The notes: a model not told the origin generated them from the letters alone. 64,000 bases of DNA from Chrysogorgia sp. JL179-B06 (GCA_035772405.1 JAYKKM010000029.1:1340001-1404000), one strand, 5' to 3'. Positions 22,629-35,022 are shown, numbered from the stretch's first letter. Made by a program: numbers and translations.

Positions 22629-22710
22629 ACTAGTAGGATACGAGCTATCTCGCAATTTGATTGGCTCCTGTACTACTAGGCTATCACCTCGTATCCTAGC
22701 AGTAGAGAAA
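22629..22710. repeat. foldback element with CCAAT box
   Basis: CTACTAGTAGGATACGAGCT mirrors the segment ending CCTCGTATCCTAGCAGTAG. The spacer contains TTTGATTGGCTCC. Confidence 0.8.
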
Positions 22711-22783
22711 AAACAAGATGGCGGCATGTTTTTTAGGTCGAAAAAAGCTGAAATCGATGGGGTTTTATAAAGAAACCCCGAAC

Positions 22784-22892
22784 TAACTAAGTGTTTGTAT
22801 ATCTAATAAAACAATTATACCATTCGCTCGCGTCGTATACTGAACTAATGAGGCTATGAGCTCATATACGAACTCGAGCTCATGGTATAATT
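22784..22892. repeat. foldback element
   Basis: AACAATTATACCATTCGCTC is mirrored by GAGCTCATGGTATAATTGTT. The centre contains TGAGGCTATGAGCTCA. Confidence 0.85.
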
Positions 22893-22977
22893 GTTAAATA
22901 ACATGTGCAAGCCGAATCCAATAATTGTTTAATTATACAATTATAAATGTAGAAGCCTTTAGGGAGTTTATAAGGAA

Positions 22978-23085
22978 GTAAGCGATGTAAAGACAATTAC
23001 GTCACCTACAGACAATGTTTGATATTTTGTCGGTGGCAAGACATCAACAATTGTCTGTAGGTTTTTCAGCCAATCACAATTGTAC
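22978..23085. repeat. foldback element with CCAAT box
   Basis: CACCTACAGACAATGTTTGA is mirrored by TCAACAATTGTCTGTAGG, and TCAGCCAATCACAATT follows. Confidence 0.7.
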
Positions 23086-23100
23086 GAGTATTGTATAATA

Positions 23101-23803
23101 ATATTATTTAACAAATTGTCAGGTAGTTGTGGTGTGAGAAGAATTTTTGCGAAAATAGGGCACCAAGCCATTTCTAAAATATGTAAGATTAGAACGGGAA
23201 CATCTGTAAACATCAGTGAATAACAAGTTAATCAAACACATGAATAACTTCACATGAATAACTTTAGCCTTCTTCATACATAACATTTATCATAACATTT
23301 ATCAGACATAACATTGATCACGGTAAACGGAGTTTGGGCAATGTCATCAATGGCCTCATTTTTACTTGTGTGTCTTACATGTGTTTCTTATTTTAAGGAT
23401 TGAGCATGATAAACGCAATTAACTAATTATTCAATGATAGTGATTGATTCAGATAGTAGTTGCTTTTAGCTTTAAGAACCGACAGAGCAGCTGGAAGAAA
23501 AGGCAGGCCATGAAAATCAATCCAAAACTAGATAAGTTTTTAATTTGGTCTTGCATTATTCAAAATTTATCACGGGTTATTCAAGTTGAATACCCCAGAT
23601 AAATTTCGGGCAACGCCCATGTTCATATGCCTGAGTCTTGCTACGCCACTGTATTAGATACAAATGAGGGGTTGTGATAGGACAGCTACAGCTGTTAATA
23701 TTACTATTTACAAGCTAGGCGTGAAGATTCGAACGTGCCTGTCTACGACTTTATTACCGATTTTTGGACATGTCTCACGCGTTCATAACAATAGTTCTAA
23801 AAT
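23101..23803. other. non-coding stretch
   Basis: I see short direct repeats of CATAACATTTATCA but no gene. Confidence 0.45.
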
Positions 23804-23892
23804 AACCGGAAGTAAATGAGCGAGTACACTCTATCTGATTGGTTACTGAGCTCAACAACCGTAAGCTGACGTGATTCCTCGCGTAGATTTTG
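23804..23892 (+). repeat. dispersed repeat shared with 10486-10603
   Basis: Second copy, lacking the 30-bp internal segment of the first. Confidence 0.8.
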
Positions 23893-23955
23893 TAAATTCT
23901 CCTTAATATGAACGTGCTCAAACTGTAAATTCTCCTTAATATGAACGTGATTTAC
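23890..23955 (+). repeat. 33-bp minisatellite, left part (2 units)
   Basis: Two units of AACTGTAAATTCTCCTTAAT plus ATGAACGTG. The array resumes at 24677 beyond a LINE fragment. Confidence 0.85.
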
Positions 23956-23959
23956 TTAT

Positions 23960-24676
23960 TTAAAACAATATTTTAACAGGAAAGGTTCCACTCACCGAAG
24001 TGATTTTTTGAACAATAAAGTAATAAATATAAAAATATAAAGATAAAAACAGAATATAAAAATAATTACTATAAACGTATAAAATTAAAATATTGAATGA
24101 GCTAGAAAATTCTTAAAAGTTCGTGTAAAATTATTAAAGAGTTCCAGTCAGTAATAGCTTGAAATATGAACCGCTGTTTACCCCAGTTTGTTCGCACACG
24201 TGGAAGATGAAAATCGTAAAGGTGGCGTGTATTATGGCTGTGAACTTCGGTGTTCTTAATAAGATTAAAGTCAAAATCAATGTAATTTTTCAAGCACTTA
24301 TGGATGGCGATACAACGATGACGAGAACGGCGAAGCGATAGAGGCTTCCAATTCAATTTTTAAAGAACCTGTGAAGCCGACGAATACTTTGGTAGGACCA
24401 GTAAAACACGGGCGGAGTTGTTTTGTAACACTTGAAGATGATCCATCAATACGAAATTATTTTTATCGCCCCATACTAGATCAGCATAGTCAAATAAGGG
24501 TAGTATAAGACTATTGTAAAGTGTTAGACGGGCATGTGGCGGAAGTAAGTATTTAATGCGGCGTAAAACGCCCAGTATTTGGCGGACCTTTTTGCTTAAT
24601 GCATCAATATGATCCGACCAGGTAAGATTCTCGTTAATTTTTGCGTCTAAGTATTTTAATGAGTCACTACGTTCCA
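23960..24676 (-). mobile_element. 5'-truncated LINE inserted in 33-bp minisatellite
   Basis: The minus strand encodes the end of a CR1-like [38 protein letters not shown], then after a stop at about 24360 LNWKPLSLRRSRHR and IFQAITDWNSL. Units of the same minisatellite lie on both sides. No ORF1, endonuclease or catalytic core remains. Confidence 0.85.
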
Positions 24677-24806
24677 GAACGTGATCAAACTGTAAATTCT
24701 GCTTAATATGAACGTGATCGAACTGTAAATTCTCCTTAACATGAACGTGATCAAACTGTAAATTATCCTTAATATGAACCTGATCAAACTGTAAATTCTC
24801 CTTAGA
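24677..24806 (+). repeat. 33-bp minisatellite, right part (4 units)
   Basis: Units start at 24677, 24710, 24743 and 24776. The unit length, a multiple of three, keeps the minus-strand frame open through the array. Confidence 0.95.
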
Positions 24807-24850
24807 GCAAAGCCAATGTTCCGGCGCAAGGCCCAAGGCCGACAAGATTG

Positions 24851-25200
<350 letters not shown>

Positions 25201-25332
25201 TAGGTAATATTTGGCATTTCACTCGATCAAACTACATGTTGAAAGGATTTATGGTGAAGGAAAATTTCGAGTGTTGGAATACATACATTTTAAGACCAAA
25301 CCGGACCAGTTGCGAAAAATACAACTTAGCGG

Positions 25333-25403
25333 CCTTCCAGTAGGAATTGAACCCGCGACCCTGCGATTGCTAGTGCAGCGCTCTGACCACTGAGCTACGG
25401 AAG
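25333..25403 (-). repeat. tRNA-like SINE head, family 1
   Basis: On the minus strand: GCTTCCGTAGCTCAGTGGTC (A-box), then GGTCGCGGGTTCAATTCC (B-box), closed by ACTGGAAGG. The anticodon arm has an oversized loop, so I read it as a tRNA-derived repeat, not a tRNA gene. Confidence 0.75.
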
Positions 25404-25629
25404 CCGTTGCCGAGAGCCTAGTCACGAGTCCTGTATATATGGTGGTAATGCCGGGATAAGATTCTGGGTATATTATAGGTAATATTTGGCATTTTCTCTC
25501 GATCAAACTACATGTGATCAAACTACATTTGATCGAGTGAAATGCCAAATATTACCTATAATATACCCAGAATCTTATCCCGGCATTACCACCATATATA
25601 CAGAACTCGTGACTAGGCTCTCGGCAACG

Positions 25630-25704
25630 GCTTCCGTAGCTCAGTGGTCAGGAGCGCTGCACTAGCAATCGCAGGGGTCGCGGGGTTCAATTCCTACCGG
25701 AAGG
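25630..25704 (+). repeat. tRNA-like SINE head, family 1
   Basis: Mirror copy of the unit at 25333-25403 with extra G insertions (GGTCAGGAGCG, GCAGGGGTCGCGGGG) that damage its fold. Confidence 0.75.
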
Positions 25705-25794
25705 CCGCTAAGTTGCATTTTTCGCAAACTGGTCCCGGTTTGGTCTTAAAATGTATGTATTCCAAACACTCGAAATTTTCCTTCACCATAAATC

Positions 25795-25952
<158 letters not shown>

Positions 25953-25999
25953 TGAGGAAGGAAAGGTTTGATAGGAAGCAGGAGGAGGCGCGGTGAGCT

Positions 26000-26620
26000 G
26001 GCGCCGCGCTACGCAAAAAATGTTGATTTATTAGTCAGAGTTTCTGTTTTGAATTGAATACTTAATTAGGCCCTTTTAGTGGAAGCTCTTGTGCCACAAA
26101 TGTTTCATCTTTTGCTGGCAGGTTATGAAGAGGTGTCATCTTGAAGATGTGTCATATTTTCTTAACCAGTGAAAGCTAAAGGATTCTGATAATATTCATT
26201 GCGCATTTGTACTAGCGGCGCGCTACTCAAAAATGTTGATTTATTAGTCAGAGTTTCTGTTTTGATTTGAATATTTGATTGAGCCCTTTTAGGGGAAGCT
26301 CTTGTGCCAGAAATATGTTTCATTTTTTGCTGGCAGGTTATGAAGAGGTGTCATCTTGAATATGTGTCATATTTTCTTGACCAGTGAAAGCTAATTGGAT
26401 TCTGATAATATTTATTGCGCGTTTGTGGTAGCGGCTAACAAAATGTTGATTTATTAGTCACAGTTTCTGTTTTGAATTGAATACTAACTAAATTGAGCCC
26501 TTTTAGTGGAAGCTCTTGTGCCAGAAAGAGAAAGATGTGTCAACTTTTGCTGGCAGGTTATGAAGATGTTTCATCTTTTCTAAATCAGTAAAGGTTAAAT
26601 ATTCATAAGGCGTTTGTATT
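26000..26620 (+). repeat. tandem repeat, ~215-bp unit, 3 copies
   Basis: Units start at 26000, 26215 and 26431 with GGCGC...AAAATGTTGATTTATTAG and continue through GGAAGCTCTTGTGCCA and TTTTGCTGGCAGGTTATGAA. The third unit is shorter. Confidence 0.92.
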
Positions 26621-28288
26621 GTGGCGCTACGTGACGCCAATATGTTTGCCAGCTAAAAGCATTTTCTATATCCTGTTTTCATGATCAGCTGCAGTTTCCC
26701 GCGTTATTTTTCCATTTCTGTCAATTTATATTAATCTTACCCGTCGATATAAGATATCACATAACAGAAATACAGTTTAAATAACAAAATAATTAACAGA
26801 TTTCTAGCAGAACAACCTACTGAGATTTAACATTTAGTGCGAGATGAGGACAGGTGTAGGTGTAAGTTTGGACTTGCCGACATCCGGAGTTTCGTGCATT
26901 CAATACACAATTCCTGCTGCTTTTTTGACCGTGCCGATCCTCATGCCTGAAACTGCTGAAAGATAGGGAAATAGGTTTATTTATTTCTGAAGATTTTTAC
27001 CTCCGCCAGAGGTTATGTTTTTACCTCTGTTTGTTTGTCTATTTGTCTTTCTGTTTGCAGAAGTGATGGTCATACGCCAAGGACCGATCCACTAAATTGT
27101 GGTTAAATTTGGATGACAATTGGATGAAATATTGATAAAAATCTGTCTGTAAGCTTCTCCCTGTCGAAGAAATGAATGAAAAAAACGCTTGATTGCGCTC
27201 AGACAATTAATTACCTTATTACTTATAGTATGCATACTTTAATATTCACAAGCAAGCTGAATTCACAAAACAACGAGCTTGTCAGTTTCATTGTTTATAC
27301 AAAAGCCAAAAGGTGCACTCAACGGAACAAATGCAATCAAGCATTTTATTCATTCAAGAGAGACCAGTTTATAGACATGTAGGTCTGGGTTGGTCGCAGT
27401 CTCTGAGTGCCTTCCAGTTATATATTTATTTGTTATCAAATTTTATGTAAGTTAAATTCAGATTTCCATTGTTTTCGTCTCGGACGGCTAAAAATAGACA
27501 TTTTGCCTGTATATGGTTCATCTCCTTAGCCGTATGTAAAGGTAAAGCCGAAACCCAACCCACTATTTGAGAGAATGGAGTACACCGAGCCAGGCCCGCC
27601 CAGAGGGGAGGGCCCCTAATTATTATATTGCTAAGTTTACATTGTATAGAATCGGTAGACCGTAGCCAAGAAGAGCTGAAATTATAAAATTATCAAACAG
27701 TATTTTCTGCTTCTCTTTGTTAGTGATTATTTATTTTGTCATTATTTTGTACATCTTTTACGTCCTTACGAAAATGTGCGTTGTCATTTCACATGTAAAT
27801 TAAAACTGGAACATTTTCACTTGAAACATCCTTATATCCGATTCATCCGTAAAATGGCATGCGAGATTTTGGAAGGTGGCCCCCCAATTATTTATTTTTC
27901 CCCGGGCCCACTTTAATCTCTGTGCGGGTCTGCACCGAGCCCGCAGGGCGAGGGCTGAAGCTTTTAGACTGCTTAAAACCCAGCTTCCATAAATTAGTTT
28001 TGAAGTGAATTCATGCTAACAAATAATGGGACATTGATTGAGTAGAAGTATTCATGTGAAGTTGTTGAGTGTGAGTTTGTAAAATCCAGTGAAGGCGATG
28101 AAGAATTATTTATAAATCAGTCAATGCCGTAGTAAAGATGTGGGAAGTGACACTGATGGTATTTTGAGTGGATTGTAAGTAAAAGACATACATTGGAATT
28201 GAATTAAATTTTACAAGATAAGATTATTCTAAGAGAATTATAAGAGAAGGATAATTGTAATGGCTAGCTGGAAGACAATTTCACTTAA
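26621..28288. other. non-coding stretch
   Basis: No exon is supported. 27000-27130 resembles a common invertebrate repeat (CTCCGCCAGAGGTTATG followed by TTTG runs). Confidence 0.45.
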
Positions 28289-28792
28289 AGGGATATGGCA
28301 ATATAAATTAACTTTGTCTCGTTTGAAAGACATTGTACAATTTTTCTGTATCTTTCTTGGTTTTTCAAATATTTCAGATAATTATGACAAAAGACAATCC
28401 GCCATCTTTTGTAATATTTGACCTAATTAACTGGGAAATTGGTGACGTCACAAGCAGAACTACTCCATAGGTGACCGAATTTCCGCGGAAGGCTTTTTAA
28501 AATGTTGTGGGCCAATTGAAAATGGAGATAGTGCAACATAATCGAGTTTCTGGCTCATAATGTCGTAAGGTTGGCAAGATAAAAATTTCACTTTACCCTA
28601 CCTATGACGTCACATGCCTATCGAAAATAATTCCAAGATGGCGGACAGCACGCTGTCATTCGTCAAATTATTTCGAAAACCAAAAACGATAAGGGAAAAT
28701 TGTAAAAGGTCTTGTGATACCATTTCACGAGTTCTTTCAAATGAGACAATTTATATTGAGAGTTAAGAGTTAATTTATATTGCCATATCTCT
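28289..28792. mobile_element. TTAA-flanked MITE, ~504 bp
   Basis: Inverted ends AGGGATATGGCAATATAAAT and ATTTATATTGCCATATCTCT are flanked by TTAA (28285-28288, 28793-28796). The interior contains TGACGTCA-type palindromes and no ORF. Confidence 0.85.
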
Positions 28793-28979
28793 TTAAAGGA
28801 AGCCATTTTGTTGTTTATGGGATGCACTATGCATTTATCAGATTTCTTGTAAGCAGCAATGGAAGGAATAGTCTAAAAATGTTATTAAAGAACCATATAT
28901 AGTTAATTAAAAAAGATTAATTGTGTTGTAATATATTGTATGATCGATATAAATAATTAGTATTAGATTGATGCATTAA

Positions 28980-29448
28980 AGTGCCCATAACCTCAAATGT
29001 TTTATTGTCTTGTTTGGAAGAACTTTTGATAAAGTAACTTCTTTTGAAGATTTTCACTTCTTTGCTTTCTTTTTGAGATATATCAGTTTGTTTGATATGC
29101 AAATGTCTGGAATTTCGTCACACATGCATAATGAGTTAACAGAGAATGTTATATATTTTTGCGTTCATGAAATAAAAACACTAAAGTGTGAATAACACGT
29201 GTGTGCGTTTCTCCCACAACACCAAACTTCTTGATTTTAAAGGATTTCGTTCTAGAATGACAGAGATATACACATTTCTCCAATAAGTCATTATGCATGT
29301 GTGACGAAATTCCAGACATTTGCATATCAAACAAACTGATATATCTCAAAAAGAAAGCGAAAATGTGAAAATCTTCAAAAGAAGTTACTTTATCATTTTA
29401 AAAGTTCTTCCAAATAAGACAATACAAATTTTTGAGGTTAGGGGCATG
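28980..29448. mobile_element. TTAA-associated palindromic MITE, copy 2
   Basis: Same family as 11285-11731 (TTTGGAAGAACTTTTGATAA, CACACATGCATAATGAGTTA and mirrored parts). The left end follows TTAA. The ends read AGTGCCCATAACCTCAAA and TTTGAGGTTAGGGGCAT. Confidence 0.85.
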
Positions 29449-29555
29449 ATGGAGAGCACTAGTCATTATGAAAAATAATGGACAGCTACAACAATAGGGT
29501 CACAACACAACTGGGTTTTAATTATAATGAGATTACAGTGTACTTTCCTTAATGC

Positions 29556-29708
29556 TAGTTTCCACTCAGGAAAATCTTCCGCAGAACGGGAACGGACAGG
29601 AAAGTTTCCTTTATGTTAAAGTCGTTAGTTCCAACCGAGAGCTCACAAGACAAAGAAAACTTCCCTGTCCGTTCCGGTCCTGCGGAAGATTTTCCTGAGT
29701 GGACTGAC
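29556..29708. repeat. foldback element
   Basis: GTTTCCACTCAGGAAAATCT is mirrored by AGATTTTCCTGAGTGGACT, with GGAACGGACAGGAAAGTTT also mirrored. Confidence 0.9.
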
Positions 29709-30163
29709 AAGCCTTTACCCGTATTTTACCGTGATTTTTAACAAGGTTAAGATTATCTTACCGTCTTTTTACGTAACTGAAACGTTCTCATTTGCATCAT
29801 GTTATGATTCAGAAAAGTTGGGTTTGGAGCAATATGTGTGTTGTGAGCTGCATGTGAAAGGTGTATATTCCGATATATTTAAGGGAAATTTCAATGAAGG
29901 AACTAAAGGAAAGGAAAGATTAAGCAGTTCCATCTCGAATTGCTTCTGCAAGTGTTCCTTGTTTCGTGTTTGGTTGATTAAAACAATAAAACAATAGAAT
30001 CAACTACAAAGAAACCAATCACAAAATCTGTTCGTTTTAGGTACGTATATTTACCAAAAAGGCATTTTTATGGTGAGTGCGTGCGTAAAATTGGAATCCC
30101 TTGAGAGTAATTTCGGTTTGTTTGTCTGAGTTTTGATCTATTAGCATTTAAGACGTTGGCTAT
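29709..30163. other. non-coding stretch
   Basis: An 88-codon plus-strand ORF (29731-29997) has no splice signals, domain or composition that support it. Confidence 0.45.
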
Positions 30164-30420
30164 ACAGTGTGTATAAAAAAAATGAACCCTTAGAAAACGG
30201 TCTTATATATACTCCTGGGAAATTAAAAACACGGTCTTAATACACCTGGGAAATTAAGATAACTTGTAAACGTATGAAGGAGCATAACTGCAAAGAAACG
30301 TTAATATATTTGACATGTTTCTTTGCAGTTGTGCTGCTAGGTGTATTAAGACCGTGTTTTTAATTTTCCAGGAGTATAAGACTGTTTTCTAAGGGTTCAG
30401 TTTTTTTTAACACACTGTGT
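30164..30420. repeat. foldback MITE
   Basis: ACAGTGTGTATAAAAAAAAT, CCTTAGAAAAC, CTCCTGG and AACACGGTCTTAATACACCT are all mirrored. The loop contains GCAAAGAAACG and its mirror. Confidence 0.9.
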
Positions 30421-30599
30421 TTTAATACACACTGCCAGCTCAAACGCAAATAGTTCTTTTCAACTCTCGGGCTGTGAGAACACTGAGAAGAGAATCTCGA
30501 AACTGAAGGAAAAGTGAAATCTATATCAAACAACTATACGTGCCAACGGTAAAGGAAGAAATGCCAGTCAAACTGCCGCCTAAGGATTCGTTGAGGCTA

Positions 30600-30800
30600 A
30601 GGAATTCAGGCGCGGATTTAGAAGTTAGTCGCATAAATTAGATTTAGAATTTGCAATTCAAAATACCTGTGAATAACAATCCTATTGGATAGGTTGTTGG
30701 CTTGTTGCTCTGAATTATTCTTAAGAAAAGCATAACCAATAGGGTTGTTCATGGAGTGTCTAATTTATGCGACTAACTTCTAAATCCGCGCCTGGAATTC
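30600..30800. repeat. foldback MITE
   Basis: GGAATTCAGGCGCGGATTTA and GAAGTTAGTCGCATAAATTA are mirrored at the right end. The inner segment carries CCTATTGGAT and its mirror AACCAATAGG. Confidence 0.9.
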
Positions 30801-30904
30801 GCTTCGAGTGTACTTGTTAAGCGTGGTAAGTTAGCATTCTTCCTCTTAATAAGTTATTTAATTGAACTAGTTTAGCATCAGGTACGTACTTGTGTGGTTT
30901 ATGT

Positions 30905-31270
30905 TATGGTTGTTGTCATAGAACGAGCAATATAAAGATTTCTAATTCGTTTATGTTTTAGATAACAAGAAATGTAAAACCTATGTGCTTTTATTGCGTT
31001 TTAGACGACCGAACGCTGCCACGCGTTCACAATAACGTGGCCACACGAGGCCACAATAAAGCTAACAAAAATTTCAAAATGGCTTCACAGCCAGCATTCC
31101 AAGTTGTAAAGAACCACAAGAATGGTGCAGATGGTCACTGAAATAGTGCGCGGTCTCCCTATACTGCATATGAGAAGCCTGTGCGACCACGGTATTCTCC
31201 ATGCAAGCACACCGTGTCGGATGGTCGTGGTGAATGAAGCTGAATACGCCGTTGCTGTGCAAGAGGCGTT
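30905..31270 (+). repeat. dispersed element shared with 36728-37150
   Basis: GAACGAGCAATATAAA, TTCTAATTCGTTTATG, TTACAAGAAATGT-like and GTGTCGGATGGTCGTGGTG blocks recur in the same order at 36728-37150. The shared unit ends in the coding-like region described at 31520. Confidence 0.6.
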
Positions 31271-31290
31271 TGAGCAACTGGTGGCTTATT

Positions 31291-31468
31291 TTGTTGGTGT
31301 GAATTGGATTTTTTTTGGTGTGAATTGGTTTTTTGTTGGTGTGAATTGGGTTTTTGTTGGCGTGAATTGGGATTTTGTTGTCGTGAATTGGGATTTCGTT
31401 GGCGTGAATTGGGATTTCGTTGGCGTGAATTGGGATTTTGTGTGTGAATTGGGATTTGGGTGTGAATT
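31291..31468 (+). repeat. 21-bp minisatellite inside a decayed ORF
   Basis: About eight units of TTGGCGTGAATTGGGATTTCG. The array is flanked by a 17-bp direct repeat, GAGGCGTTTGAGCAACT (31263-31279 and 31472-31488). This suggests it arose inside, or was inserted into, the coding-like sequence. Confidence 0.85.
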
Positions 31469-31519
31469 AAGGAGGCGTTTGAGCAACTCGTGCCTGATGG
31501 TTTGGTGATGGAAATTCAG

Positions 31520-32200
31520 ACCTCACCAAACTATTGTAACCGAAGAGCAACTGTTACCTGGGCCAGGCGATGTGACCATCACGACCATCGACATCGCGAA
31601 AATGATGAAGCTATGTGGATACGCTTCATACAGAGTTGTTTACGCAAAGCCACCCAATTCACGGAATTATTTGATTCCAAATTATTATTTTCTAAAACTG
31701 TCAAACGGTTATACTATTTCTAGCTGTATGCTCGGAAGTTCGAAGGGTTTCCGCGATCGGAATGGCACAAGGTCTACACGTGCTTTTGTCGAATACGATC
31801 CAAGTAAACCTCTGCAACCAATAGCAAGTATTGTGAATTCCTTCAACAACCAACAAGTTTACCAGTGTCTGTTCCCATTCCAAATGCCACATAAATCCCG
31901 CAAGTTGGTTGTTGCTGGTCCCAAAGCTTCGGGAAAGACATAGGCCCAGCATATTTCATATAGTTCTACCACATGGGAGAATCGCGTCGATTATGAATGA
32001 AGGCCAATTTTCTGCATCCGATTATTGACGATGATACAGAGTTTATTGAAAATGTTGTTGCAGGGGGCGGATGGTTACGGCTGCGAAGCGTGGATCTCCA
32101 TGTTGCTTGGTCAATACTAGTCCCCTCTACATCATCACCACCAACGACGTTCCAAACCACGGAATCGCAGCGATAGTACAAGAAAGAGCTCAAGTCATTA
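31520..32200 (+). pseudogene. decayed P-loop ATPase, SF3-helicase-like
   Basis: A frame of about 124 codons ends in KLVVAGPKASGKT, a Walker A motif, directly followed by a stop. About 34 codons later another frame reads HPIIDDD (Walker B-like). About 38 codons after that comes SPLYIITTND, like motif C of superfamily 3 helicases. Order and spacing fit SF3 helicases of small DNA viruses and related mobile elements, though I recognise no nuclease domain. Stops and frameshifts show it is a relic. Another P-loop ATPase family remains possible. Confidence 0.5.
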
Positions 32201-32575
32201 TTTGTGTATATAATTATATTTGTTTGTGTAATTTTTTTATTTGTGTATTTTTTATTTGTGTATATAATTTTATTATTTGTATATATACTTTTATTATTTG
32301 TATATATAATTTTATTATTTGTATATATAATTTTATTTTTTGTATATATAATTTTATTATTTATGTATATAGTTTTGTTATTTGTGTGTATAGTTTTGTT
32401 ATTTGTGTGTATAGTTTTGTTATTTGTGTATAAAATTTTGTTATAATTTGTATGTATAATTTTATTGTTTGTATGCATAATTTTATTATTTGTATACATA
32501 ATTTTATTTGTGTATATAATTTTATTATTTGTATATAATTTTGTGTGTGTAATTTTATTTGTGTGTATTTTTTAT
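32201..32575. repeat. AT-rich minisatellite
   Basis: Irregular units of TTTGTATATATAATTTTATTA (about 20-24 bp). ORFs across it, rich in Tyr/Ile/Phe, are artefacts of composition. Confidence 0.9.
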
Positions 32576-33408
32576 TTTAGTGCGTAACATTTAATCTTTA
32601 TCTGAAACTATATTTTCCAGGAAAAGTTGTATTTTTAACAAAAATCCGTGACAAAGTATACCGATGTTTAGCTCATTCATTACTGGTAAAAAATGCCATA
32701 AATTGAGTGCACCTCTCCCTCGGCTTGTTTCTCAAGAAGTGTCCACAAGTACAAAACAAGCTATACCTCGTTTTTAAGCTTATTGAATAAGCTTTCAAAA
32801 TTGTAATTTATTGTTAAAAAAAACCAGTACATTTTGACATAAATTTGCATAATTTAGCATACATTATAAAAATGTGGCTTCAAAATTTAGGCATGAACTT
32901 ATCTGTGTTCCACATATTGCAGTGTATAGTAAAAATTCAACGCCACAAAGTTACATTTATCTATTAGCAACATGTCCAGCAAGTATGGCTGAAAAGGAAT
33001 AAAAGGAACAGAAGTTACGGCTGTTTATATAACCCTTCTCGAAACCGTCAAAATGTAGCAAAAACGATAGTACACATAAATGTGTCTTTTTTTGAAATGT
33101 ATGCAGGAAAATAATAGTATACATAGAATATTGTGTCCATGATACTTTATATATGTTCCTGCACTTTGATTTTTGTGCTTCCACCCACCCACTTATATAT
33201 AACCCATTTTTAAAAAAAAATAAAAAAATAAAAATTTTTTTAAATTAAAATTTTTTTTTTTTTATTGTATGTTATCATTATTTATATTATATCATGTACA
33301 TGGTAATTATTCATGATATGCGCCATTATGCCATTCCAAAAAACAATTTTTCTCCCTAGCATCAGGTAGCGTAGCCCTGATGGTGAAAAGGTTGAATTAG
33401 TTTCATAA
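32576..33408. other. non-coding AT-rich stretch
   Basis: Includes poly(A)/poly(T) around 33210-33265. No gene seen. Confidence 0.5.
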
Positions 33409-34230
33409 CTACATCATACCCCAGGCCCTTATCACTAACAGTTTCCGCAGCATGCCTACCAATATACACGTCGAAGTCAACGGTATATCCCCATTACTGC
33501 TATCGGCCAAAACCCAAAGTTTTATCCCCCACTTAGTGGGCTTATCCCTGATGTACTGCCTAATGGCAGACCTATGTCTAGATTTAACCATACGTTCATC
33601 AATGGCAACATTCTGTTTGGGCTGATACAAACTGACGCACCGGGATTTGAAATAGGTGATGAACGCATTTACTTTCCGCAAACTTATCCCCGGGGGCTTC
33701 GGCATTTGGGTCTACAACATGCAAAAAGGCCATGAGAGCACTAAACCTATCCCTTGAACATTATGGCCCGGGCCCACAATCCATGGTATAGTGACTTCGT
33801 AACTCCAATAATTAAACTGTGCATTTACCTGCACTAAACCAAAATAAAGAAGAAGAGCAATTAGTCTATCTATCCTCTTCAGGGGTAGTTTCTTGCCAAC
33901 TACCATCAGACTTTGTGTAGGTGCTGTGTGTACCTGATGCAATGTGTGTGTAAGCATATGTGTTTGTATGAGCTACTATACTAGCTAACATTTCTACACT
34001 AAAAAAAAGATGAAAAAACTCACTAGCAGTGGTCATGGTACCTCTAACTGTGGGCTGATCAAAGTGTACTCCGGGTGGGCGGGTTGGCTGAAATGCTGGA
34101 ATGTCATTTCCAACATCAGGGTCCCCATAGCTCATCCAAGCTGGGGCCGTAACCTGGCCCCTAGCCCGGCCCCTACCACTTGCCGTACCACTGGGAACTC
34201 CAGCCTCCCCCCTTGTACAGGAACCGCAGC
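33409..34230 (-). pseudogene. piggyBac-type transposase, second exon, broken and truncated
   Basis: The minus strand reads IPAFQPTRPPGVHF and EFFHLFFSVEMLASIV, then after a frame change LIALLLYFGLVQV and YWSYEVTIPW. After another frame change it reads NVAIDERMVKSRHRS followed by QYIRDKPTKWGIKLWVLADS. These are successive blocks of the DDE_Tnp_1_7 domain of piggyBac/PGBD transposases, including a catalytic Asp in DERMV. The C-terminal half is absent past 33409. It was a cut-and-paste enzyme with TTAA target specificity; this copy cannot make an active one. Confidence 0.85.
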
Positions 34231-34823
34231 TTGGGCCCTACCCCGGCCCCTACCACGGCCCTACCAATATATTTATATAAATATCAATATTTATCTTATT
34301 TCTAATTGTTTCATGCCCTCTCAAGCCGTTTCATGCGGTGAATATAAGTATCTCATGCAGTAAACAATGGTATCAAATAATTAGCTAACAAGTAGTTTAT
34401 TCACAACATCTTATTCAGCATAATAGCTCCATCTCTCAGTCGTGAAATAGTACTTTTAGTACTCCAAATATGTTCTCAGTTATATATAGAAGACATTTCC
34501 TGGGAAAACACAACTACACAAGGCTTCAAATGTTAAAAATACCAATTGGGGTATTTAAATTTTGTCGCTAACAATAGGCCATGCGTCACAGAATTAGCAC
34601 GCTTGATAATCCATCTCTGCAGCGCTCGCACGATTTTGTGTTTCTTGCTCATAACACAACCGTTTTTACCAAAGAAAAGTTCTCTATACATCTCCGAACA
34701 ATTTCTTGATATGATAAGCAATGTTTCAAACACAATATATGAAGATATCGACTAAAATTACATCGCTTCCCAAACACGCAAAAAATATTTCCGACATGGC
34801 CGCGTGGCATATTTTAGACTCAC

Positions 34824-34978
34824 CTCGTTAGTTCGTCGAAATCCATCAGTTGGTGGTCGATGTCCGATTCTTCTCCGCTTGACATTCCTCCACGATCACT
34901 ATCACATTCATTCATATCTACTAAAACCTCCAAAACCTCTTCAGCAGTGAAACGAACCCTCTTAGGACGACTCGCCAT
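34824..34978 (-). pseudogene. piggyBac-type transposase, first exon
   Basis: The exon starts at ATG (34978) with MASRPKRVRFTAEE, continues through an acidic SDRGGMSSGEESDID segment and ends at donor CGAG|GTGAGT. The short basic then acidic N-terminus is typical of PGBD-type transposases. Linkage to 34230-33409 through an intron is inferred from strand, order and the donor. Confidence 0.65.
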
Positions 34979-35022
34979 TGTGAAGAAGTGAAGGTCAGGT
35001 TGCGCGACACCGAACAAGGCAG

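Noticed and set aside
25630..25704. functional tRNA gene
   Set aside because: Extra bases disrupt the D and T regions and the anticodon loop is too large. An inverted twin and SINE-like flanks explain it better.
32204..32446. hydrophobic membrane-protein-like ORFs (Phe/Tyr/Ile/Leu-rich)
   Set aside because: They are translations of a 20-24-bp AT-rich minisatellite.
33360..33396. left terminus of the piggyBac element (GGTGAAAAGG next to TTGAA)
   Set aside because: Its orientation is that of a right end of an element lying to the left, TTAA is imperfect, and no partner end was found.
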